From Chloromonas sp. AAM2 (taxonomy: Eukaryota > Chlorophyta > Chlorophyceae > Chlamydomonadales > Chlamydomonadaceae), in assembly GCA_004335635.1 (NCBI GenBank), contig QAXH01001442.1, positions 1 to 26,892 on the forward strand: a stretch of DNA of 26,892 bases, given 5' to 3'. The translations under genes were made by a program, and so were the position numbers. The notes beneath the pieces are model-generated. The model saw only the letters and a list, made by a program, of their open reading frames with translations. It made no database searches and was not told the DNA's origin. This document shows, piece after piece, positions 1-8,600 of this stretch (positions are counted from its first letter, which is position 1; each line of letters begins with the position of its first letter).

Positions 1-198
1 ATCTGTTGCTAAGGACCGTAACTCAGGTCCTGCGCATGCAGTAATAATAATAATCATAAGTGCGGGGCTATGTAGGCGATTATGCATGTGTTATCATTAC
101 AGAGTTTAGACGAGCACTATTAAACCACGACAGTCTCCGGAAAATAATCTGCCTGCCTCCTGTGCGCCTCAACTGTTTTCTTAGGTGATGAGGCCTTC
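1..198. other. Gene-free left edge
   Basis: No recognisable gene or RNA. The stretch is AT-richer than the genic parts and holds a short run of taataataataat at about 41-54. It ends at the TTAGGG tract. Confidence 0.5.
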
Positions 199-268
199 AG
201 GGTTAGGGTTAGGGTTAGGGTTAGGGTTAGGGGTTAGGGTTAGGGTTAGGGTTAGGGTTAGGGTTAGG
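199..268 (+). repeat. Interstitial TTAGGG telomere-type tract
   Basis: About eleven and a half copies of TTAGGG read on the + strand, with one unit carrying an extra G (ttagggg near 227-233). It is followed directly by an A-rich stretch (269-297). There are 198 bp of non-telomeric sequence on its left, so it is internal in this assembly. A left chromosome end would also show CCCTAA on the + strand, so the orientation is wrong for a cap at this side. It may be a healed break, an inserted telomere repeat, or a subtelomeric or assembly junction. Most green algae have TTTAGGG. TTAGGG and TTTTAGGG types are known within Chlamydomonadales, so the unit gives a taxonomic hint. Confidence 0.9.
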
Positions 269-1384
269 AAAAAACAAAAAAACTTTAAGAAAAAAGGTGA
301 TGCCGTCCGTTGGACGTGCTGCATGGTGTGCGCTCCGTCCTTGTAAGCTCCCTCTTGCCTGTAGCTTGTTCTGCTGCCGCCGCCCACATATCCTGGTGAG
401 TCACAGAGCTGGCTGCAGTTGCCTGTGTGTGATGCATCCAACAGCGCAGGCAGCCACACAAGTCATGATGCTGCAAGTTTTCATCGGTGCTCAGCTGCCA
501 ACCACCCAGTACGTATCAGCCCGCATCACACGGGGCATCAGCCCTATAAACAAAAGCCATCACATGAACCCGTCAAATTGTCCCAGAGCTGGCAAACTTC
601 TTTTGGTGCATCAGCCATCTTGTATTCAAATATTACAGCGTCCTAATGCATCTGTAGTAAGTTGTAGTAATCTGTGACCAAGTCTCCAAACACTGCCAAA
701 CCCCAAATATTACACCATCTTAATCAGCGGGCTCTCCACCTAGGGCTTCTAAAGAGCGGGCTACACACAGATGCAAGCAGATGCTTTGACAGGGGCCAAC
801 ATGCTACTCGAATGCTGCTGTTGTCATGCTTCAGAGGGACCCTTACCAACCTCTCGTGATGACAGTGCAGCCAGGGCACACTCAGCATCAGCTGCTACTG
901 TGGTGCAATACGCCTGCCATCCATATGCTTGTGACAGGCACCTGTGCAGTGTGCCCTTGTAGCCGTGTATGATGCAATCAAGCTCATTCTGGCAACTGAG
1001 GCGCTGACGTATGGAGCCCAAGCGTAGTGGCTGCGCTATTCCAGTCAAGGGCTAATCCATATTTCAATTCAGGGCTGTCCTAGGCGACAGCAGCAGGCTC
1101 GTTGCGTTGATCAACAGTTCCATCCAGTATGTCAATCCATTTGCGAAGCTAATCGCTGATACAGATGTGTGTCTCACACTCGAGACATTTGAATATTCGG
1201 ATGAGTTTTGGTCACATGGATCTGACCTGTCACCTGAGCCCTCCCTCTGATGAAAGGACCCTGAGTCTCTTGTCCCAATGCCAACGTGAGTATGGAAAGC
1301 TGCACTCGTCGCTTTACTCCTGAGCTCCCAATGGCTGGTACATCTGAGCTGTGAAGCAGGCCCCCAGACAACTCTCTGATAAGC
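269..1384. other. Intergenic region upstream of the PI synthase gene
   Basis: No protein-coding exon could be supported on either strand. The only structure seen is a fragment at 580-617 that recurs at 4524-4561. The promoter and 5' UTR of the + strand phosphatidylinositol synthase gene should lie in its right part, but no clear TATA box or initiator was identified. Confidence 0.5.
580..617 (+). repeat. Dispersed repeat fragment, copy 1
   Basis: The segment gtcccagagctggcaaactt and the following ttttggtgcatcagcca match 4524-4561 with few differences. The core aactggcaaacttcctttt is also seen at 12853-12871. It is probably a decayed piece of a dispersed element. No terminal repeats or coding capacity were seen. 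Confidence 0.5.
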
Positions 1385-2915
1385 ATGGCTACCACTAAGC
1401 AGACAGCAGGCTTCTTTGGACGGCACAAGAACATCGTCCTCTATGTCCCCAATCTCATTGGTAGGTGTTCATTGTTTGTGAGCTGCGGTCTGATCACCCT
1501 ACGAACATTACCCTGATCCTGCCTCACCTTCCGATCGGCTGCCTGCCCATGCAGGATACCTGCGAGTGGCGTTCGCATTGTATGCCCTGGCCGTTGGGCT
1601 AGCGCATCCCCTGCAATGCATGCTTTTTTACGCGCTATCATTCGTGTGCGATGACCTGGACGGACGATTTGCCCGCGCTTTGGGCCAGACCTCGACACTC
1701 GGCGCCGTGCTGGACATGGTTACCGATAGGTGCGCACAGACAGCAGCAGGCAGCAGCCCGCAGCAGCTGCCTTCGCCCAGCAGGCAGCGTCTCATCAGTT
1801 GCTTGGGCTCGGCATGCACGCAGGTTGGGGACATCTGGCCTGCTACTGCTGCTGGCGGTCTTGTACCCACGTTACATCGCAGTTCCCTTGTTGCTGGTGT
1901 TCCTGGACATCTTCAGCCATTGGTTCCAGATGTATGCAACACTTCTTGTGGGCCATGTTTCACACAAGGTTTGCGCGGCAGCACATGCACGCCCCTTGCC
2001 TGGCCATGCCATGCTCAGGCCACACGCATGTGCTGCTGTCCACGACCATCCAGTCTGAAGGCCCTTGCTGCACCTTAATAGCACACATGCTGAAGTTCCT
2101 TGATCCAAACCAAAATGCTTTTCAAGCCCACGATTGCCTTTCCCTCATGTGCCTTGACCATGTATTATTAGGGGTACAAGGGCAGTTCATTATCAGGGAA
2201 TGTGCGCATCGTTGTCAGCCTTCAAGCATGTTGCCTTGGCCTTGCTTGCAGGACACCAAGAGTGCCAGCTGGCTCGTGCGCACCTACTACAAGTATCGCC
2301 TGTTCATGGGCTTCTGCTGCGTCTGCTGCGAGGTCCTGTACCTCAGCCTGTACGCTCTGGCGTTCACAGGCCTGGCGTCCCTGCGGATACAACAGCTGCC
2401 AGTGCAACTGCCGGCACAGGTTCTAGCGCTTGAACCAGGTGTGCGGGTTTGCATGGCACAGTTTCAAAAAAAAGTGCGGGTCATTGTGCAGTCTGGTCAG
2501 CAGCAGCAGCAGTGGTGCAGAACACGAGCTATCTGCGCTGGGTTCACGGCTGCGTGAAATAACACAGTGTTGCACAAGCTGTCGAGAGTGCAGTGCTCTG
2601 TGCTTTGCGTGCGCTCAGGGCTTGCTCAAGTGTTCAACGGACAGGGCATCCCAGTGTTTGCCTTCCTGGCTCTGCTGGTGCTACCCGGCTTCACTGTCAA
2701 ACAGGTGCGACCCATGGCCCAGTCAGCACAACCACAAGGAGGCCCTGTGCTGGGAATGAGATGAAACATGCTTTTGGCTGCGCACACCATCTAGCATGCC
2801 ATTGCTACGTATGACGTGGTACTGGCGCTGCCCGTCGCAGATTTGCAACTACGCCCAGTTGCGGTCGTCAGCGGACCTGCTTGTGCAAAATGACTTGCGC
2901 AAGATGCAAGAATGA
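1385..2915 (+). CDS. PIS: CDP-diacylglycerol--inositol 3-phosphatidyltransferase (phosphatidylinositol synthase)
   Basis: Makes phosphatidylinositol from CDP-diacylglycerol and myo-inositol in the ER membrane. Exons: 1385-1460, 1555-1729, 1824-1968, 2252-2438, 2619-2704, 2841-2915, giving 247 aa, near the usual family size. The CDP-alcohol phosphatidyltransferase signature is complete at residues 58-83: D58, D61-G62, A65-R66, G75, D79 and D83, reading LDGRFARALGQTSTLGAVLD then MVTDR. Further eukaryotic PIS hallmarks follow, including YVPNLIGYLR near the N-terminus, FLDIFSHWFQMYATLL, and YYKYRLFMGFCCVCCEVLYL. Several hydrophobic segments fit a polytopic membrane protein. The start is the first ATG, 19 residues before YVPNLIGYLR, as in plant homologues. 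The exon 4 end is a choice: donor gtgtgc after 2438 keeps frame with exon 5, whereas the nearer gttcta after 2419 does not. A TGTAA lies at 3491-3495, rather far for its poly(A) signal. Confidence 0.93.
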
Positions 2916-4523
2916 GCATGGAGTTTGGGTCGGGCAAGCGGTGCAGTGGCAGGTCCTGGTACATGCAGTGTCATGCAATGCGCTGCATGTTGTGGCCCTC
3001 CGACTGGTTGTGGTTTGCCCTCTTGAGTTGCAACTGATAATTTCCTTGAAGGTTTGAGCCATGTCATGTCATCAAGCCGATGACCATCAGACTGGGTCTC
3101 TTGACTTGATAGGTTCCGTAGTGGTGCGAGCGCCCTTGAACACACAATCCTTGGAAGTGATGAAGTATTACATGGGCTGACAATAGCGGATCTGCAGGAA
3201 AGGTCGAGCCAGTGATCTTTTTGCAGCTTGGCGTCGTGTCAGGTTTTGTGCTCGCTTAGCTAGGTAGTCTGGCATGCGCCTCTTTGAAAGCAGCTCGTGA
3301 GCATCTTTCTTGAGTGTCGCAGGCAGCTCACTGGCCTTGGTGATCTTTCTTCTCTGGTGCCGGGATGGGAAAACATGCTTCCGGCTCTTGAGGCCGCAAT
3401 GACATGTTTGAAGGTGACCAATGACATGCCAGTGGCTCTCCTTGCTGCATGTATACTCCCCCACCGCATCTGTGTCGATTCGTAACAGCTTGTAATGCAG
3501 AAGTAAAAGCCTTGATCATCTCAGCCGCAAATGACACATTTTTCGGAGCTTTGGTGCAGCTGGCCCACCTGCTACGCCTAAACAAGCTCATCAGATTTCT
3601 TTCGGTCGCTTTCTTGACAGGCTGATGCTTACTTTATGGGTTGGATTCCCCCTCGTCAGGTGATGGTGGAAGTGCTTCCTGTTGCAAGAGAATGCGTCTC
3701 GTCCCACCCGTCAAGGGGACCCACCCTAGCGGTGATGAACCCAGCTTCCTGCCTTGTTGAGGGTTGTAAGTTCCATACGCTTTACCCAAGTACGCGCCTG
3801 GCATGGTGCCAAACCTTCAGACCACACTCCCAAAAGCGCAAAGCCCAAACGCAGGCAAACAGGGGGAATTAAAAGACAGCAAGTGACAAAGTCCGCTCAC
3901 TCCACCTGACCACGACGGTCTGGACATTGTCGGGGCCGGTGAGAAATACCGGGTGAATCAGCAACGATTTCCCCTAAGCCCATGGCAAAAGAACAGCTGC
4001 AACACAGACAGCAGCACTAGATCACCACAGCATTACTGCAATACAGCATTGAAAGCGTCTGTGCCAATGCAAATGCATTATGTTCAAAACAAAGATTTCC
4101 ACATTTTGGAATATTACTGGGAGATTTAGGAAGCCACAACGCAACTACATGCTACTCTGCTGCTTAACAGCAACCTGCTCCCTGGCGTCCTTGGAGGTCT
4201 TGTGCTCTGTTGCGACCAAGACCCTGTCCCCTGGGTATGCGTAGAACTTCTCCTGGCCTGTGGCCTTGCAGCATGATGTCTTCACAAATATACCGTGTAC
4301 TCTTGTGTGTGGGGTGCGCCTGTGTGTTCAGACGCGTGTGACATGTACGGGCATTGATCACCAGTACTGATCGAGTGGTTCCATACGGTATGTACCAACA
4401 TTGCGCAGTTCGTTTCGTTGTGGACCAACAAAAGATATTTGCAGACGTGTGCACACCCACAAGACTGACAAAAACAGTGTCATGTCAAAGTCGATCACAG
4501 CGTCACTGACCCAAACTCAAGGT

Positions 4524-4561
4524 GTCCTAGAACTGGCAAACTTCTTTTTTTGGGTCAGCCA
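4524..4561 (+). repeat. Dispersed repeat fragment, copy 2
   Basis: Reads gtcctagaactggcaaactt then ctttttttgggtcagcca and matches 580-617, differing mainly by a longer T run. See copy 1. Confidence 0.5.
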
Positions 4562-4926
4562 GGTTTGGTCTTGCACAGGGATATAGACAATGCATGGTGG
4601 CCATTCAGTGCATCAGCGATGGACGTATACAACAGTGATGTACGCACGGATTGTCTCACACACAACGGCGGCCCACCCTCACAGCTGAAGGCTACCTCTA
4701 ACACGTTTCATTTGAATAAAGGGACTTCGACCGATTTGGCACAGCTTGTTTGGCCCTGTGGCCGCCACTCCACGCTTTTGTTCTAGCACTACCGAACTGC
4801 TAAAACCAAACATTGCGTCCAAGGGAAGCTCTGGCCAGGCCAAAACGTGTATGAGCATCTGTAAGTAGAGCATAGAGCTCTGCTGCACATGTACCATCCG
4901 CAAGGACTGCCTTCAGGATCTGCATC

Positions 4927-5005
4927 TGCCCCCCTTGACCCCCTTGACCCCCTTGGCCTCCTTGTCACCCTTGATCCCCTGACCTCCTTGACACCCTTGA
5001 CACCC
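4927..5005. repeat. Imperfect CCCTTGA-type tandem repeat
   Basis: Degenerate 9-12 bp units built on ccccttgac and ccttgacaccc, C-rich on the + strand and G-rich on the - strand. Read on the - strand it gives an accidental Gly-x-y, collagen-like peptide. No gene is inferred. The G-runs on the - strand could form a quadruplex. Confidence 0.65.
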
Positions 5006-5007
5006 GG

Positions 5008-5172
5008 AACAACTCGCAATTGCTGATGCGGCGTCAGAAGGCATGCAGAAGGAGCACCACAACAAGTGATGGCAACTTGTCAGGCCTGTGCATGAGTGGG
5101 CTACTTTGCTGCAGGACAACTCGCAGCATTGCTGATGCACTGAGAAGGAGGACCACAAAAGACAAATAAGTT
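5008..5172. repeat. Imperfect direct duplication
   Basis: Segment 5008-5078 (acaactcgcaattgctgatg, then agaaggagcaccacaacaag) is echoed at 5115-5172 (acaactcgcagcattgctga, then agaaggaggaccacaaaaga). The copies are about 100 bp apart and differ by small indels. This suggests a local duplication, with no coding content seen. Confidence 0.55.
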
Positions 5173-5493
5173 GTTAACAATTCCACACGTGACGTACACA
5201 GGAGACTGAATACTCTGGTGTGCGAAGCCTTTCTAGTGAACCACAAGCGTAAAGATAAAATGTGGGCTGATGCAGCGAGGAGGCCAGCGACGCGGACAGG
5301 AGGAGGCCAGGGCATCTCACGCAGCCAGTGGCAAACAGACTTCTTGACCCATCCGCCAGCTGCGGCAATCCAACAACGACCAACGACCAACAAGTCAGCA
5401 CTGGATGCCGTGCTGCTGTGGCAATGTTTCAATGCATGATCGTCACCTTCGTCACCGCATTCCACACACTCCACACACACTCCACACACTGTG

Positions 5494-5598
5494 CGGGCAG
5501 GATAGCACCTCGAGGGGTTGGCCACCACCATTACTACCCAAGTGTGTCGCAATCCCCTTCACATGTAGGTTGGACGGGTTGGAATCCCTCCCCTCATG
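5494..5598 (+). repeat. Dispersed repeat, copy A
   Basis: About 105 bp, containing ggatagcacctcgaggggtt, ccaccaccattactac, gtgtgtcgcaatccccttca and gtaggttggacgggttggaa. It matches the reverse complement of 18901-19007 along its length with scattered substitutions and a few short indels. Neither copy lies in an exon of a supported gene. A family of short non-autonomous elements is the simplest reading. No target-site duplication or terminal inverted repeat was confirmed. Confidence 0.75.
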
Positions 5599-5644
5599 TA
5601 AGCATTCCACTCAGCGCTGTGTGGACCCCCCGCCTTCCCCCCAG

Positions 5645-8600
5645 TTATGCGTTCCCACGGGCCGCCCCCGCAGGGCTGGCTTGCAGTGTAACTGCGCCTG
5701 TTATGCCAGACTGCACCCAGTTGCCAAGGTCAGTCACCATCCGCTGGACCCTAGAGGCCAGCTCTGGATCACAGTTGGGCCCCAGGGCCACAGCCTGTGC
5801 CCAGGCCATGCTGGCTGAAGTGTAGTCATCGGCCACATCAGCCACTGAGGCCGCATCAACCAGCTGTTCCTGCCACTGTTGCAGGCTCACGGGCCACACG
5901 GGCCAGCCCAGCCGCTGCAGAGCACACACAGTGACAAAAGCGAGTGATACACCAGTGATCGTGTCATCAATGATTGCCGGGCCATGGATACCATGTGTGT
6001 GTGTGTGTGTGTGTGTGAGTGTGTGAGTTTACCACAGCTCGTCGTGGATACCATGTGTGTTGGTGTGTGAGGACAAATCAAGAACGAACAATCCAAGGCA
6101 AAGCGCTTCCAGACCTCTCAGGCTTGAACAGAGCTTCAGCCAGCACAAACTCAGGTGGTGAGTCAGCACACAGCTTGTCACAGAGCCCGCAACAGGCAGT
6201 GACATGACCCGCCCGTGTGCCGTGCGGTGCCCACCTGCAGCACGCGTATCCGGGCCTGTGCGGTGCCCAGCAGGCGCGTGGGCGCGTTCCTGCAGTGCTC
6301 CTCGGGCGGCAGCACCAGCAGCGCCACCCGCTGCACCGAGCCATCCAGCGCCTGACCTCGCACTGACAACGGAATGGATAACCTGGCCAAGGGTGCAGGA
6401 GCAAAGGATGAATCAACTCGCTATTCAGACGGCCGACAGGGCCGTCAAAACATGCACCAATTGCCCTGTCTGTTTTGTCCTGTAGCGGATTGGCACCATT
6501 GGCCTGACAATTGAATGGATGAACCTAAGCAAGATGAAAGAAAGTGGGAGGCGCCAACAAACACTATTAAGGGAGCTGACTGAGGAGTGGAAGGACGCTG
6601 ATTGTCCAGCAAGAGTCCCCGCCTGCTAGGTCCTGTGGCAACCTGGGCGCCCTTGGCCTAGCTGTGGGAAGAATGCAGCATGGGAACGGAATCCGGCAAG
6701 CGTGCGCTTGAGCTTCAGCTGTGCGTGCATTCCACTGTATGCAGTCCAAAGCGTACCAGGGGGCATGTGGTGATGCCAGTACATACGACTGGGGGGCTGT
6801 GCTGCCGGGGGTTGATTGGAGGAGTGTGTGCAGCTGCCTCAGGCACAGGTGCTCGTAGGCCTGGTACTGAAGCAGTTCCTGAAGTGGATGAGGCGGCAAG
6901 ACGGGCACCAGTCAGTGTGTGTATGCCAAAACTCTGCAGGAAACTCTCAGGCAGGCTTGCAGCAAAGTTCGAGCGAGGGAAGGCAACACTGTTTGGCCAA
7001 CGCATGACGAACAAGCATCAAGTCCTGAACAAGCAATGTGCGCAACACCATGACAGAAACTGATATCTGATCTCACGCACGAACGGTCTTGAATGCCTGG
7101 GCCAAAGTCTCCAGCTGCCTGGCTCACCTGCACGTTTTCCATCTCCTGTTTGCCTCCCCCCGTGCACACGAGCCTGCGCTGCCTGTCCGCCTCCGCCCGC
7201 AGGTCGTCCCCGTGCGCCCGCGCCCCCGCACCCAACAGGTCCGCCAGCGCCGCAGGCAGGGCCAGCCCGGGCGGCATTAACTGACACGCCCTGCGGGCAA
7301 CAAGGGTGGGCGAACACCTGGCACGTTGTATATTAAAGATTGGTACACGCAATTGCCTGGTACCTTGATTGGTGCTGCGTCAAGGCCAGGGACATGGAGC
7401 TGTTGGCCGCGGCGATGATGGGGAGCATAGGATGCCTGACCTATGGAAACTGGTGCAAAAGCACCTGGTGCTACGAACAGGGCTACAGCATGGCTGCTTG
7501 GATTCAACGGGGCCTACAATTTGCACTCTAGACTGCCACTGTACATTTCGACCTTGTGAATTGCCATCACTTGGGTGACGAGAGTGGAGCCCAGGCTGTG
7601 TTGCAAATTCGACCATTCCATGCCAACCCATGCAGCATCTGCCGTTCGTCTTCCCAACCTCGGTATCGTCTCACATGTATAGCTGCATGACTTCGTTGCT
7701 GCTCAGGTCTTCACTCCTGGCTGCAGACATGCGAGCCAGCAGCACCTGCAGAGGGACAAGCAAACGGAATTGAGTTCTGCCAACCTCCTTCCCGCCATAA
7801 GTTGTTCTCTGAAGCAAACAAAACTGTTGTTTACTCATCCTCATCCCTGCCACTTTTCCGTCCAGATCTGACCAGCATTTGAGCACAAGGCTACTTCCAC
7901 TCGAGGGCGCTCAAGCAAGCGGCAGGGCTCGACACCTAGGCCGACCAATCCCTTCTTCAATCTGCTGCACAAGCAGGCCTTGGCCCCGTTCCAGCGCAGC
8001 CTGACCTGGTAGAAGGACTTGTTCTGCACGTTGAAGAAGGCAAAGGCTGTGGCCACGGCAGCGGCCTCCAGCGGCTGCAGCAGCGCGATGTTCAGGGTCG
8101 TGTGGCCCGGCCGGGACTGGCCCTCCGCCGGGGTGTTGCTGGGCTGCAGGAGGTACACGCCCACCGCGTTCAGCATGGGCCTGCAGGGGCATGTGGGCAC
8201 GTACGCCCACTCGAGTGTGGCATAGGCTGGCCGACTTCCTCATCACGGTGATGGCCTTGCGCAGGCGCTTGATGCAGAGCCAGCCCCTGTTTGTTTGCTA
8301 GGTGCTCAGTGGTAGGATTGCTCCATCCAAAAGCGAGAAACAGCGCTTCCGATGTAAAACGACCCACACACACTGATGATTTTTTCCTGACAGGGCTGAC
8401 AGTTGTGTCCCTGGGCAGACCTCAAGGCTGCATGTGGGACGACAGCCTCTGGTCATGGCCACGCACAGGCCTGGGATAACTACTTCACTAGATCATTGGT
8501 GACGAGACACAAGCATGGACGCACAGCATGACCTGGAGGATTATTGGACTGCAATTGCTGTGCTTCAACCTATTGTGCTTGCTTCTTTTGCAGGTGGGGC

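Larger units (their letters stand above)
2916..5644. other. Intergenic region between convergent genes
   Basis: Lies between the stops of the + strand PI synthase gene and the - strand RAP gene, so it should hold both 3' UTRs. No exon could be supported. It contains a second copy of a dispersed fragment (4524-4561), a CCCTTGA-type low-complexity run (4927-5005), an imperfect direct duplication (5008-5078 and 5115-5172) and one copy of a dispersed repeat shared with 18901-19007. No TTACA (TGTAA on the - strand) was seen just beyond the RAP stop. Confidence 0.5.

Noticed and set aside
199..268. True chromosome end at the left of the window
   Set aside because: Non-telomeric sequence continues on both sides and the strand orientation is opposite to that of a left terminus.
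1730..2557. 275-codon + strand ORF
   Set aside because: It runs through introns of the PI synthase gene in the wrong frame; the motif-bearing exons lie in other frames.
3168..3464. Basic - strand ORF ending in LARPFLQIRYCQPM
   Set aside because: No recognisable family, no splice partners and overlapping ORFs in other frames, so there is not enough evidence for a gene.
3640..3680. Possible third copy of the 105-bp dispersed repeat
   Set aside because: Only about 20 bp (gggttggattccccctc) resemble copy A, which is too short to support homology.
4913..5158. Collagen-like Gly-x-y peptide on the - strand
   Set aside because: It arises from the 9-bp C-rich repeat. There is no supporting exon structure.
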